From positions 620,001 through 684,000 of the forward strand of contig NZ_VEBF01000003.1 of NCBI RefSeq assembly GCF_007676705.1: a stretch of DNA of 64,000 bases, written 5' to 3'. The stretch is from Paenibacillus xylanexedens (GTDB lineage: Bacteria > Bacillota > Bacilli > Paenibacillales > Paenibacillaceae). Each line of letters begins with the position of its first letter. Position 1 is the stretch's first letter. Shown here one piece after another: positions 44,148-53,872 of this stretch. Both the position numbers and the translations under genes were made by a program. Under the pieces are notes generated by a model. It worked only from the letters and a program-made list of their open reading frames with translations, was not told where the DNA came from and did not search any database.

Positions 44148-45842
44148 TCAAACAACTCCCCGCTCAAACTCCGCAAATTCAATCCGATTACGCCCATTCT
44201 GCTTCGCCTGATACAATGCCTTATCCACCGCAGCGAACAGCTGAATCAAATACCCTTCTGGATTGTCCGGCACATGCTCAACCTCAAAGTCCTCAAAGGA
44301 TAGAATCCCAATACTAATCGTAATGGACACCTTCATAATCTCGTGATCCACCACAATGTGGTTGGACTCCACAGCTGTTCTTACGCGCTCCGCGATCTGA
44401 TTCGCCAGATCATGCTCCGTATGCGGAAGGTAGATCATGAACTCTTCCCCGCCATAACGTGTCAGAATATCGGTACTGCGAATCGATTGTTTGACGGCCT
44501 CCGCCGTGCGAACGAGCACTTCATCCCCGATGACATGTCCGTAGCGATCATTGATGGCTTTGAAGTAGTCGATATCGAGCAGTAGGAGTGAAAATGGTGT
44601 TTTGTACTGAATATTGGTAATGACCTCATGATTCAGATGTTGGGTCAGATATCGACGGTTGTAACAGTTGGTTAAACTGTCTGTCAGGGCGAGTTCTTCC
44701 AGTTTGCGATTGGCCTCGGATAACTCCTGACGGATCAAGTCTAGCGCCTGATTGCGCTCCTGAAGCGTTACGTTCTGGCGATTCATCTCTTTCACATAGA
44801 AACGCTCCTGCGAGACATCCTGGAACGTGAGAATATGACCGATCGGCACAAGAGCCGAATCCACAATCGGAGAAGATTGCAGGATATAGTGCCGGATATT
44901 GTTGTCCCGCTCCACGATCACTTCAATGTGAGAGAGGGTATTTTCTTTTTTCTTATAGTGATTCACGAACTCCCGGCAGCTGCCCACAACATGAACAGAT
45001 TCCAGAAATGCCTCCATATCAAAAGAATCCCCCACATGCAGATCCATAAAGGATCGAGAGGCTTTGTTCGCTTCAACAATGACCTCATTCTCATCCAGTA
45101 CCAGGATGCCATATGGAATGGTATTGATTACATCCTCATGGGCGATGGAGACCAGATCGAACACATTGTATCTTTTGATCACATAGACGAAGAAGAGGTC
45201 AGACAGAAAGATTCCCAGCGAAGTCATGCCAGGAATGATCGGCAACCAGCGGGCTAGAACGACATTCAGAATCGCATCAATTGTTGCAAAGACAGCCAAG
45301 ACCAAGATGCCCCACAGGGTGATCCGCACCTGTTTTTTGATCATGGCAGACGTCTGCGAAGAATACACCGCCCGGAATAGAACCACGAGAGAAGTCAAGA
45401 AATAGCTCACCAGAATAGTCATCACAACCCAGAACCAAAGGCCGTAATCCCGCTCGATGTACCCGCCCTCCAGTGGAATGACGAACTCGTTCCATGGATT
45501 AGCAACCACACCTATAGCCCCGATCACCGCAGGGACAAATAGCAAGAAGGTCCCTTTTGTACTCAGACGCTCTGAATAACCGGTAATAAAGATCGTCAGT
45601 AGAAGCCACCCGCTCCCAAGCAGAGAGACCGCGACGAAAGATAACGTAACGTAGAACAACTGCAGACCAGAATCATCCGTGAGCGTACTCGCAAATTGAC
45701 AGAAAGGCCAGAGCATCATCAACCCGTGAAATAAAAAGTACACCTTATGTAAGTTCGTAATCCTAACCGTAGCAAACACATATACACCTACACCAAACAA
45801 TAGGACAAATAAAAAGAGATCATACCATACTAAAGGGTTCAC
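44148..45842 (-). CDS. Membrane diguanylate cyclase (7TM - PAS - GGDEF)
   Basis: 564 residues. The N-terminal ~220 carry seven or eight membrane helices of the histidine-kinase-type 7TM sensor. A PAS domain (about 230-350, IPYGILVLDENEVIVEANKA) and a short coiled coil lead into a GGDEF domain with NRRYLTQHL, the catalytic GGEEF in TRYGGEEFMIYLP, and RSTD five residues upstream, a complete product-inhibition I-site. It should therefore make cyclic-di-GMP with feedback control. The start is GTG 8 nt after AAGGAG. It ends at the shared terminator with the island. Confidence 0.92.
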   Translation of the reverse strand: MNPLVWYDLFLFVLLFGVGVYVFATVRITNLHKVYFLFHGLMMLWPFCQFASTLTDDSGLQLFYVTLSFVAVSLLGSGWLLLTIFITGYSERLSTKGTFLLFVPAVIGAIGVVANPWNEFVIPLEGGYIERDYGLWFWVVMTILVSYFLTSLVVLFRAVYSSQTSAMIKKQVRITLWGILVLAVFATIDAILNVVLARWLPIIPGMTSLGIFLSDLFFVYVIKRYNVFDLVSIAHEDVINTIPYGILVLDENEVIVEANKASRSFMDLHVGDSFDMEAFLESVHVVGSCREFVNHYKKKENTLSHIEVIVERDNNIRHYILQSSPIVDSALVPIGHILTFQDVSQERFYVKEMNRQNVTLQERNQALDLIRQELSEANRKLEELALTDSLTNCYNRRYLTQHLNHEVITNIQYKTPFSLLLLDIDYFKAINDRYGHVIGDEVLVRTAEAVKQSIRSTDILTRYGGEEFMIYLPHTEHDLANQIAERVRTAVESNHIVVDHEIMKVSITISIGILSFEDFEVEHVPDNPEGYLIQLFAAVDKALYQAKQNGRNRIEFAEFERGVV

Positions 45843-46101
45843 GAATCTTCTCCTTCTTAGATGCTACAATGACAACGTGGTTGTTCATGATTCTATGTGA
45901 TACTTTATTGGTTAATTTAACCATATCTTATCACACCACTATGAGGGTGAGTAGCCCATACACTGGAAGTCCGACCAACCTCTGATTGAAATGCTGATCT
46001 ATTTCTGATTATTTATAATGCTTTTGAAGGTTTAGAGTACAAACAGGAGAGGAAGGTCATCTGCTCGGGAGATATTGGGACATTACCATGTGATTCATAT
46101 T

Positions 46102-46126
46102 GAGCCATCCGGCTATCGGACGGCTC
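46102..46126 (-). terminator. Hairpin after the AAC(3)-family gene
   Basis: GAGCCGTCCG pairs with CGGATGGCTC (one mismatch) 6 bp beyond the stop; the T-tail is weak. Confidence 0.6.
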
Positions 46127-46131
46127 TTACA

Positions 46132-46902
46132 TCATTCGTTTACTTCATCCAGAGGGAGATTATCCGTAAATAGATCGGGGTTATCCTTGAGCATCTCCGT
46201 AATTACCTCTGTTGTCTTAGCCGCATCACATACTCTTACGACCGCATCACCGAGCTTGCCTTTACGCATCGCACCTTCGCGAACCAGTACCTCATCTACT
46301 TTCCAGAAATGCTCCGACCATGGCAACCCACAATGTCTGCGGGACGGTACTGAAATCTGGGTTCCATCTGGTAAAACCGTATAAAGCTTCTCATGCTCGT
46401 CCGTCATTCTACCAGGGATGTCCACCCACTCTTCGACCCCATGGATAAACGTATTCCGCTTCAAGTCAACGCCTACTAACAATATTGTCGCTTTCCGATC
46501 AAGCAGTTTCCCCCATGCCGAACCTCTCGCACACGGTGTATCGAAGAGATGATCGTCCTTCGTAAACGTCTCTGCGTCCCGTCCCAGTGCCGCTACCGAG
46601 TGCGTCGGATGCCACGAACGAACTACGCCCGGACGTTGACGAAAAAGTTCAGGCAGAATGCCCACGCAACAGGTAGAATTTTCCACGTGGAACAATGGGT
46701 TATCCGCATTAATGGTAGACCATGTATGGGTGGGAAGCACCAGCAATCCCTCTTTCATATAGTCGCTAAAGGCATCCAACACCGTGTCCGCTCCACCTTC
46801 AACCTCCCCTAAACTCTTCATTGAAGAGTGAATAAGCAACGTGCCTTGCCCATCCAAACCGAGCTGCTCTAGTTGCTGAATTAAACTTTCTTTTGTGTAC
46901 AT
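46132..46902 (-). CDS. AAC(3)-family N-acetyltransferase
   Basis: 256 residues of the antibiotic acetyltransferase fold. It has GTLLIHSSMKSLGEVEGGAD, LLVLPTHTW, VVRSWHPTHSVAALG and ILLVGVDLKRNTFIHGVEEW, with the conserved His and Glu of the acetyl-CoA active site. Chromosomal relatives in bacilli (YokD-like, FrbF-like) often act on unknown amines, so aminoglycoside resistance should not be assumed. A GGAGGACG site precedes the start. It lies downstream of araA but has its own leader of ~150 bp. Confidence 0.85.
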   Translation of the reverse strand: MYTKESLIQQLEQLGLDGQGTLLIHSSMKSLGEVEGGADTVLDAFSDYMKEGLLVLPTHTWSTINADNPLFHVENSTCCVGILPELFRQRPGVVRSWHPTHSVAALGRDAETFTKDDHLFDTPCARGSAWGKLLDRKATILLVGVDLKRNTFIHGVEEWVDIPGRMTDEHEKLYTVLPDGTQISVPSRRHCGLPWSEHFWKVDEVLVREGAMRKGKLGDAVVRVCDAAKTTEVITEMLKDNPDLFTDNLPLDEVNE

Positions 46903-47059
46903 GTCTGTCGTCCTCCATTTCTTATCCCTTGTCGATGAAAAAAAACTCCTATTCAGCGCACATCATGCTTCATAGCATAACAAACAAAGGGCCGAGGGTT
47001 AACCCCCGGCCGCAGAGAAAGAATTTGTATGAGTTCAGGCAGTAGCTGCCAATCCACTT

Positions 47060-48484
47060 TTACTTAATAATAACGTACTCCAGATTCACAAGCTTCGCAT
47101 ACGTTACGATCTGATCTGTCGTCAGGTTCAAGGATACAACCGTATGGTGACCGCCACCATTTTCGATCCATGCTTTTACCCCGTCCTGGAAGTTCGGCTT
47201 CACGCTCCACAATACACGCGCTACCGGCAGGTTAGGCGCTGGAACGGTTGGCTCAAATGCAGATACTTCATTGATCAGCAGTTTGTAGTGGGTACCGAAG
47301 TCTGCCATAGATACCACGACACCTTCGCCTGCTTTGCCGTCGAATACAAGACGTGCCGGATCTTCACGATCGCCAATACCCAGTGGGGACACGATGATTC
47401 TCGGTTTCGTGCTAGCGAGTGTAGGATCTACTTCAAGCATGTGAGATTGCAGGATAGCCTCCTGTCCAGCAGCCATCTCGTATGTGTAGTCTTCCATGAA
47501 GCCCGTGTTCTCGTTATGGGCCATGATTTTTAGCAAGCGATCCAGCGCAGCTGTTTTCCAGTCACCCTCACCAGCAAATCCGTAGCCTTGAGCCATCAGG
47601 CGCTGCACGGCCAGACCCGGAAGCTGCTTCATACCATGCAGATCTTCGAAGTTCGTAGTGAAGGCACTGTAACCACCTTCGTCCAGAAAACGCTTAATCG
47701 CAATTTCATAGCTCGCTTGCACACGTACGCTGGCTTCCCAAGCTTCCTTGCTGTTCGTGCCATAATCGAATTCGTAGAGGTCTCCATACTGAGCAATCAA
47801 ATCATCGATTTCCTGCTCTGTTACAGCGTTCACGTATTGCACGAGGTCGCCAATGCCGAAGTAATCAACCGTCCATCCGAATTGGATCTGTGCTTCCACT
47901 TTATCGCCTTCGGTTACGCCCACGTTGCGCATGTTATCACCGAAGCGAGCAACTTTGATGTTAAAGCTCTCATTATAAGCTACCGCTACGTCCATCCAGT
48001 CTGCAACCTGCTGTTGCACTTCTGGGCGCTCCCAGTAGCCAACAACGATTTTATTTTGTTTTCTCAGACGAGCATTAATGAAACCATATTCGCGGTCACC
48101 ATGCGCCGCTTGGTTCAGGTTCATGAAATCCATATCGATGGTTGCCCAAGGAATGCTTTCATTGAATTGGGTTGCCAAGTGAAGCAAAGGTTTTTGCAGC
48201 AATTTCGTACCACGAATCCACATTTTCGCTGGGGAGAATGTATGCATCCATGTGATGACACCTGCTACTTCGTCGCGATAATTGACTTCCTTCATCGTGC
48301 TCGTGATTTTATCTGCGCTTACCGCCAGATCCTGCAATACGAGTGGGTACGGCAGTACACCACTTGCATTAAGGGCATCCGTGATTTTCTGTGCATTGGC
48401 TTTTACTTCGCCCAGTGCTTCTTCTCCGTACAAGTGCTGTGAACCGACCACAAACCAGAATTCTTTTGCTGCTGTTGCTGACAT
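47060..48484 (-). CDS. araA: L-arabinose isomerase
   Basis: 474 residues, normal length. It has [16 protein letters not shown] at the N-terminus, [76 protein letters not shown] and a C-terminal GGGHHTVVS. Active-site Glu and His residues of the AraA family lie in these blocks; a divalent metal (usually Mn) is used. It converts L-arabinose to L-ribulose. It is third in the order araB, araD, araA, and a 272-bp gap with repeats precedes it. Confidence 0.97.
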   Translation of the reverse strand: MSATAAKEFWFVVGSQHLYGEEALGEVKANAQKITDALNASGVLPYPLVLQDLAVSADKITSTMKEVNYRDEVAGVITWMHTFSPAKMWIRGTKLLQKPLLHLATQFNESIPWATIDMDFMNLNQAAHGDREYGFINARLRKQNKIVVGYWERPEVQQQVADWMDVAVAYNESFNIKVARFGDNMRNVGVTEGDKVEAQIQFGWTVDYFGIGDLVQYVNAVTEQEIDDLIAQYGDLYEFDYGTNSKEAWEASVRVQASYEIAIKRFLDEGGYSAFTTNFEDLHGMKQLPGLAVQRLMAQGYGFAGEGDWKTAALDRLLKIMAHNENTGFMEDYTYEMAAGQEAILQSHMLEVDPTLASTKPRIIVSPLGIGDREDPARLVFDGKAGEGVVVSMADFGTHYKLLINEVSAFEPTVPAPNLPVARVLWSVKPNFQDGVKAWIENGGGHHTVVSLNLTTDQIVTYAKLVNLEYVIIK

Positions 48485-48756
48485 ATAATCATCCTCATTT
48501 CATTATTTTATAGTTGAACAAATGGGTTTACACTGGCACACTGCGCAGCCAGAATAATCTTTCGATCGCTGGTTATCCCCGGATTTTTTTGATTCCCTTT
48601 TTTATAGGGAAAATCCTGTGATAAACGCGAACGCTCCGCTTCTCCAGCTTTCTTCTGTCTTCTCCGTTATCGTGTAAAAAGTATAGTTGAACAAATCATT
48701 TCCACACTAAACCACTTGGAAGCCAAAACATGCTTCCAGTCACTGTTATAACTTAA
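48485..48756 (-). promoter_or_regulatory. araD-araA intergenic leader with 15-bp direct repeats and a hairpin
   Basis: ATTTGTTCAACTATA occurs at 48509-48523 and again, identically, at 48682-48696. It resembles a diverged AraR box; GAACAA also recurs before araR. A 7-bp hairpin (TGGAAGC/GCTTCCA, 48717-48738) follows araD without a T-run. A further A-rich hairpin is present near 48595. araA may thus have its own regulated promoter or a processed leader. Confidence 0.5.
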
Positions 48757-49452
48757 TTACTTCTGTCCGTAATACGCGTCTTTTCCGTGTTTTCGCAGAT
48801 AGTGTTTATCCAAAATGCCTTGTGGCAGTTCTTTCGCGAAGTTATTTAATTGCCGCGCGTACAGGTTCATTTTGCACACTTCCTCCAGTACGACACTGTT
48901 CACCACCGCAGACTTGGCATCTTTCCCCCACGTAAACGGTGCATGACCATGGAGCAATACTGCTGGAACAGCCATAACATCAATTCCACGCTGTTCAAAC
49001 GTTTCAATAATGACGCGCCCTGTCTCCGCTTCGTATCCGCGATCAACCTCGTCCTGGTTCAGGAAACGTGCACAAGGCACCGCCCCGTAGAACGTGTCCG
49101 CATGTGTTGTTCCCATCACAGGTACATCCAGTCCGGCTTGCGCCCAGATGGTCGCCCACGTGGAGTGTGTGTGCACGATGCCACCAATCTCCGAGTAATG
49201 CTTATATAGTACGGCATGTGTTGCGGTATCCGAGGAAGGTCTCATCTCACCTTCTACGACGTTACCGTCCAGATCGACCACAACCATGTCGCTTGCTTTC
49301 ATCGTATCGTAACTGACGCCACTTGGTTTGATCACGAACAGACCGCTTTCCCGATCGATTGCACTGACATTACCCCATGTGAATTTTACAAGTCCGTGCT
49401 TTGGCAGTTCCAGATTCGCCTGGAATACTTCTTCTTTCAGTTGTTCTAACAT
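48757..49452 (-). CDS. araD: L-ribulose-5-phosphate 4-epimerase
   Basis: 231 residues. It is a class II aldolase fold with zinc ligands in THSTWATIWAQAG and TTHADTFYGAVPC and the third His near LLHGHAPFTWG; LVKFTWGNVSA and FVIKPSGVSYD bind substrate. It converts L-ribulose-5-phosphate to D-xylulose-5-phosphate. Its start lies immediately after the araB stop, so the two are coupled. Confidence 0.97.
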   Translation of the reverse strand: MLEQLKEEVFQANLELPKHGLVKFTWGNVSAIDRESGLFVIKPSGVSYDTMKASDMVVVDLDGNVVEGEMRPSSDTATHAVLYKHYSEIGGIVHTHSTWATIWAQAGLDVPVMGTTHADTFYGAVPCARFLNQDEVDRGYEAETGRVIIETFEQRGIDVMAVPAVLLHGHAPFTWGKDAKSAVVNSVVLEEVCKMNLYARQLNNFAKELPQGILDKHYLRKHGKDAYYGQK

Positions 49453-49453
49453 G

Positions 49454-51076
49454 TTATTCCCTCCCGTTCTCTACCAGATGATCTACAGCTGCCTGCTCAA
49501 TTGTGAGCCCACTCCGGTAGCGTTCGATAAATGCTTCAAACCCTTTCACATCCGATGCATCCGGTGCCACTTCGACTCCCTCAACATCGTTAAAGACTTT
49601 CTGCTCCAGGAACACATCCAGGCTCTCCTCTTGATCCTTGTTGATCATGTACGAAGCCAGAAGTGCCATTCCCCATGCGCCGCCTTCACCAGCGGTAGAC
49701 ATCACCGACACCGGCACGTTCATCGCAGCGGCTACAATCCGTTGTCCAACGACAGGGGTCTTGAACAGGCCACCGTGAGCCAAAATGCTGTCAATGGCTA
49801 CATTCTCTTCTTCCGTCAAAATGTCCATACCCAGCTTGAGTGCACCGAAGGCACTGAACAGATGTGTCCGCATGAAGTTTGCCAGATTGAAATTGCTTTC
49901 CGGGGAGCGGACGAACAATGGACGGCCTTTCTCAAGTCCCGTAACGTTCTCACCTGAGTAGTAACCGTAGCTGAGCAAGCCGCCACCATCAGGGTCTGCC
50001 TCCAAAGCCTTGTTAAACAACACGCTAAACAACTTGCCGTTATCCACTTCATATCCCATCGCTTGAGAGAATTCACGGAACAACCCAACCCATGCGTTGA
50101 TATCACTGGAACAGTTGTTGGCATGCACCATCCCTACTGGGCTACCATCCGGCGTGGTGACCATATCGATCTCGGGATACACTTTGGATAATTCCTTCTC
50201 CAGTACGATCATCGCAAATACGGATGTGCCGACGGAGATGTTCCCCGTACGTTTTCTCACGCTATTCGTTGCCACCATACCCGTTCCGGCATCGCCTTCT
50301 GGCGGGCAAAGCGGAATGCCTGCTTGCAGATCTTGTGAAGGGTCGAGCAACTTGGCTCCCGCTTCCGTTAACTCACCTGCATTCTCACCAGCAAGATATA
50401 CCTTGGGAAGAAGATCCTCGACTTTCCACGGATAACCTTTGCCTGCAATCTGTTCGTCGAACTGTTGGATCATGGATGGGTGGTAATTATGCGTAGACTC
50501 GTCAATTGGGAAAATGCCAGAAGCATCGCCGATCCCAATCGCCTTATTGCCCGTCAGCAACCAGTGGATGTATCCAGCCAAGGTTGTCAGGTGATCGATC
50601 TGTGGCACATGCGCCTCTTCGTTCAAAATCGCTTGGTACAAGTGGGCGATGCTCCAGCGTTCAGGAATATTGAATTGCAGAAGATCCGTTAGCTCTCTTG
50701 CAGCTGCTCCTGTAGTAGCATTACGCCAGGTGCGGAAAGGTACCAGCAGTTCGCCAGCGCTATCCAACGCAATATATCCGTGCATCATGGCCGAGAATCC
50801 GATAGAACCAACCGTTCGCAGCGTAATACCGTATTTCTGTTCCACATCTTGCTTCATCTCACGATAAGCCGCTTGCAAACCAGTGATGATATCCTCCTGG
50901 TTGTACGTCCAATATCCATCTTTCAGAAGGTTCTCCCACTCATAACTGCCTGACGCGATGGTTTCAAAACGCTCATCAATCAATACCGCCTTAATCCGCG
51001 TTGAACCAAATTCAATTCCAAGTGAAGTAGCACCCTTGGTAATGGCTTCTTTCAAGTCCAATTGACTCATAATCAC
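49454..51076 (-). CDS. araB: L-ribulokinase, FGGY family
   Basis: 540 residues. It has the FGGY-kinase N-terminus [37 protein letters not shown], the ATP-binding [19 protein letters not shown], and [19 protein letters not shown]. It phosphorylates L-ribulose. The start is GTG at 51076 or the ATG two codons later; GAGAGGGG serves either. It is the first gene of the araBDA run, under a sigma-A promoter with an AraR box in its spacer. Confidence 0.95.
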   Translation of the reverse strand: MIMSQLDLKEAITKGATSLGIEFGSTRIKAVLIDERFETIASGSYEWENLLKDGYWTYNQEDIITGLQAAYREMKQDVEQKYGITLRTVGSIGFSAMMHGYIALDSAGELLVPFRTWRNATTGAAARELTDLLQFNIPERWSIAHLYQAILNEEAHVPQIDHLTTLAGYIHWLLTGNKAIGIGDASGIFPIDESTHNYHPSMIQQFDEQIAGKGYPWKVEDLLPKVYLAGENAGELTEAGAKLLDPSQDLQAGIPLCPPEGDAGTGMVATNSVRKRTGNISVGTSVFAMIVLEKELSKVYPEIDMVTTPDGSPVGMVHANNCSSDINAWVGLFREFSQAMGYEVDNGKLFSVLFNKALEADPDGGGLLSYGYYSGENVTGLEKGRPLFVRSPESNFNLANFMRTHLFSAFGALKLGMDILTEEENVAIDSILAHGGLFKTPVVGQRIVAAAMNVPVSVMSTAGEGGAWGMALLASYMINKDQEESLDVFLEQKVFNDVEGVEVAPDASDVKGFEAFIERYRSGLTIEQAAVDHLVENGRE

Positions 51077-51195
51077 GTGTTCCCCTCTCCGGTCACGATT
51101 TCACATCCCAAAGGATGCATATATAAGGTGAAGCTCTTACTTATGGCGATAGCTAATCATGAATTTTGTATAAATGCTTCCTGTTGTGTTTTCAA

Positions 51196-51210
51196 AGAAT
51201 GCGCTTTCCT
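51196..51210 (-). promoter_or_regulatory. Candidate cre site in the araB leader
   Basis: AGGAAAGCGCATTCT fits the CcpA cre consensus with one mismatch and lies just downstream of the araB promoter, a usual roadblock position for arabinose genes. Confidence 0.5.
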
Positions 51211-51224
51211 TTTCTGACAGCCTT

Positions 51225-51253
51225 AGTATATTTTTTGTACGTACATTTGTCAA
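51225..51253 (-). promoter_or_regulatory. araB promoter with AraR operator in the spacer
   Basis: On the minus strand TTGACA (51248-51253) and TATACT (51225-51230) are exactly 17 bp apart. The spacer holds AATGTACGTACAAAA, a close match to the AraR box ATTTGTACGTACAAAT. Confidence 0.85.
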
Positions 51254-51408
51254 TAATATATAATATTTATGCTTACAAATGACACATATTGTGCTCTATT
51301 TGATCATTAAAAGGACTTATATGGCTATAAAATGGCTATGCTGTAAGGTACACATCTATGCAAAAAGTCCGAATATGTACGGTTTATTTCGAAAAATGTT
51401 CGGTATTA

Positions 51409-51451
51409 TTTTCATCCCATCTGAATCATGCTAAAATATGTACGTACAACT
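51409..51451 (+). promoter_or_regulatory. araR promoter with overlapping AraR operator
   Basis: TTTTCA (51409-51414) and TAAAAT (51432-51437) have 17-bp spacing. ATATGTACGTACAACT (51436-51451) follows directly, giving autoregulation. A half-site ATATGTACGG lies at 51373-51382 between the two full boxes. Confidence 0.75.
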
Positions 51452-51485
51452 ATTTGAACAACAACGTTGATATAGATGAGTAACG

Positions 51486-52595
51486 ATGAAAGAAGTGGAC
51501 TACGTGAAGCCAAAATACCAGGTCATCATTGATGATATAAAGAGTCATATCCTCTCGGGGACATATAGCATAGGTGAACAGATTCCTACGGAGTCGGCAT
51601 TACAGGACAGCTACAAAGTAAGTCGCCAAACGGTGCGGAAAGCCATTTTGGAGTTATCAAACGAAGGGTTTTTACGAAGCGAAAAGGGGTCAGGAACTTA
51701 CGTTAGTAACCAGTACCGATCACGATCAGGCGGCCATACGTCGAAGAAAACGATCGGTGTGATCACGACATACATCTCGGATTACATCTTCCCTTCCATT
51801 ATTCGCGGCATCGAGAGTCGTCTGAATGAGGACAACTACTCGTTACTGCTGGCCAGCACCAATAATGATGTAGCGCAGGAGAAAAAAGCCCTCGAAATGA
51901 TGCTCTCCTACGGCGTGGATGGACTGATCGTCGAACCAACCAAAAGTAATCTGTATAATCCCAATATTGCATACTACCTGTCGTTCAAGGAGCAGGATGT
52001 GCCGTTTACGATGATTAATGCGTTCTATGAGGAGCTAGAGGTTCCGTTCTTCTGTCTGGATGACGTGCAATCCAGTTATCTTGCCACTCGGGAATTAATC
52101 GGCAAAGGCCATACCCAGATCGGCATTATTGCGAAAATGGATGATTTGCAAGGTAAGTACCGGATGAAGGGGTATATCAAGGCACTCGGTGAAGCGAAGT
52201 TACGGTTCCATCCTGAGCAAGTACTCTCCTTTGATACCGCATCAAAACCAGAGTTATCCTCCAATGTAGCAGCGTATCTGGACGAAAACAGGGATTCGCT
52301 CACCGCTATCGTCTGTTATAACGATGAGGTAGGATTAGAGGTCGTGCACGCCTGTAGGCAACTGGGCATTTCGATCCCGGATGAGCTATCCATCATTGGA
52401 CAGGACAATTCGTACATCGCTAAGAACGCCAACATAAGGCTAACAACGCTAACCCATCCCCAAGAGCAAATGGGCCGCGATGCTGCCGACTGGGTGATCA
52501 AGAATCTGCAAGGCAAAAAGGATCTGCCCACGAACACCTACTATCAGCCGGTGCTGGTTGAGGGAGAGACAGTGAAGGAGATCGAAGTGGAATAA
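51486..52595 (+). CDS. araR: Arabinose repressor, GntR-type winged helix plus LacI-type sensor
   Basis: 369 residues. A GntR winged helix (about 8-78: GEQIPTESALQDSYKVSRQT, FLRSEKGSGTYVS) joins a LacI/GalR-like periplasmic-binding fold (about 90-365: KTIGVITTYISDYIFPSIIR, LTAIVCYNDEVGLEVVHA, ELSIIGQDNSYIA). This chimeric architecture is that of B. subtilis AraR, which leaves DNA on binding L-arabinose. The true start may be GTG at 51507, which aligns with the B. subtilis start. It diverges from araB and shares the operator region. Confidence 0.93.
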   Translation: MKEVDYVKPKYQVIIDDIKSHILSGTYSIGEQIPTESALQDSYKVSRQTVRKAILELSNEGFLRSEKGSGTYVSNQYRSRSGGHTSKKTIGVITTYISDYIFPSIIRGIESRLNEDNYSLLLASTNNDVAQEKKALEMMLSYGVDGLIVEPTKSNLYNPNIAYYLSFKEQDVPFTMINAFYEELEVPFFCLDDVQSSYLATRELIGKGHTQIGIIAKMDDLQGKYRMKGYIKALGEAKLRFHPEQVLSFDTASKPELSSNVAAYLDENRDSLTAIVCYNDEVGLEVVHACRQLGISIPDELSIIGQDNSYIAKNANIRLTTLTHPQEQMGRDAADWVIKNLQGKKDLPTNTYYQPVLVEGETVKEIEVE

Positions 52596-52655
52596 CATTG
52601 GTTTGGAACGGAGCGATCAAGGTGTTTCCGAGCGTTTCTGTCCAGCATGCATGAA

Positions 52656-52690
52656 GAAGGCCGTCAGAATCATCTGCGGCCTTCTTTATT
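52656..52690 (+). terminator. araR terminator
   Basis: GAAGGCCG pairs with CGGCCTTC and is followed by TTTATTC; it may also serve the convergent leucine-rich-repeat gene. Confidence 0.85.
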
Positions 52691-52750
52691 CTTGTTCAAG
52701 ATAATGAGGAATTACACTTTTTCTTACATATACATCTTCTCTAATAGAGT

Positions 52751-53512
52751 TCACTTCGTCTGTTCCGCTTCTTCACTTACCAAACTTACAACGACGCCTT
52801 TCTTCTCCAAGTTTTTCACAACCTGCTCTGCATGCTCATTCAACGGATTGTTGGCCAAATATACCTCTGTTAGATGTGGAATGGTTTCGAGCACTGCAAT
52901 ATCCTCAATGAGGTTATCTTCTACATAAAGGTACTCCAAGGTGGGATGATTTTTTAAAGGTGTCAGATCCTGAATTTTATTTTCATTCATAATGATCCAT
53001 TTCAGCTTTAATTTCTGAAGAGGACTTAGATCGGTCACCTGATTACCGCTGGCGAGCAGACTAGTCAGCTTATGCATATTTTTTAATGGAGCCAGGCTTT
53101 TGATTTTGTTATCGTCCATAACCAGATTTTGCAGATTAGTCAGACCTGAAAGTGGCGAGATATCTGTAATCTGATTGCCTTCAACAGCTAAGAACGTCAA
53201 TTTCTTTAACTTGTGGAGTGGTTTAATATTTTTTATACCTTGCCCAGGTAAGAATAAATCCTGCAAATTAATGGCATGTTCAAGACCTTGCAGGTTAGAA
53301 ATCTTATTTTTCGTTTCCATAGCATATATGGATTTTAATTTTTTCAAATCGCCAGCCTTTATTTCCTTCTTAGCCGACAGCTTCAAATCTGTTCGAATAA
53401 CTTTGGCCAGGACCGGGTCTTTGATAAGCGATGCAGCCGAGATAATAGTGGACGGTAATAGTACAAAAACCAAACAAAGTACGATCAACTTTTTTATGAA
53501 TTGATTATGCAT
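52751..53512 (-). CDS. Secreted leucine-rich-repeat protein (internalin-like)
   Basis: 253 residues with a signal peptide (cleavage near SAA, about 27) and a short cap. About eight 22-residue leucine-rich repeats follow (LTFLAVEGNQITDISPLSGL, LQNLVMDDNKIKSLAPLKNM, LEYLYVEDNLIEDIAVLETI). There is no wall anchor or SLH domain, so it is probably released or held by interaction. The start follows AAGGAG. No partner gene adjacent; ligand unknown. Confidence 0.88.
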   Translation of the reverse strand: MHNQFIKKLIVLCLVFVLLPSTIISAASLIKDPVLAKVIRTDLKLSAKKEIKAGDLKKLKSIYAMETKNKISNLQGLEHAINLQDLFLPGQGIKNIKPLHKLKKLTFLAVEGNQITDISPLSGLTNLQNLVMDDNKIKSLAPLKNMHKLTSLLASGNQVTDLSPLQKLKLKWIIMNENKIQDLTPLKNHPTLEYLYVEDNLIEDIAVLETIPHLTEVYLANNPLNEHAEQVVKNLEKKGVVVSLVSEEAEQTK

Positions 53513-53706
53513 ATAGAATCTCCTTAATTATTTAATACTAGAAATATACCATGATCTGGAATGTAATACATTGATAATATGTTTATCCCTATTTAATAGA
53601 GTCCCTACTACTCTCACCCTACAACTTTTCATTTAAAACGGATAATGGAATACTTCCCCCCAAGAAATATAACCCTAATATGATATGAGCCTTTACAATT
53701 TTTTCA

Positions 53707-53760
53707 TTGACACTCTCTTTGATAAAAAGATATATTTATTGATGTTGATAATCATTATCA
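53707..53760 (+). promoter_or_regulatory. Fur-controlled promoter of the siderophore importer
   Basis: TTGACA (53707-53712) and TATATT (53731-53736) are 18 bp apart. A perfect 7-1-7 Fur box TGATAATCATTATCA lies at 53746-53760 over the transcription start. The remaining bases from 53513 hold the divergent leucine-rich-repeat gene's promoter, with nothing else recognised. Confidence 0.85.
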
Positions 53761-53872
53761 GGTATATAAAACGTTTTATATACCTACTTGTTCACATCCC
53801 CATGGATGTAATGGATCAATTCGGATATTCAGCACCACCAAATATATTTTAAGATTCAGGAAGGGGAAACAC

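Noticed and set aside
46132-46902. Acquired aminoglycoside-resistance gene
   Set aside because: The AAC(3) fold is certain, but base composition matches its neighbours, there is no mobile element, and chromosomal relatives often have other substrates.
47588-48442. 284-codon plus-strand ORF opposite araA
   Set aside because: It lies wholly antisense to araA, whose conserved motifs are unmistakable, and its translation has no family character.
48590-48625. Terminator between araD and araA
   Set aside because: The GATTTTCCC/GGGAATC hairpin is followed by A residues on the transcribed strand rather than T, so it is not a Rho-independent terminator.
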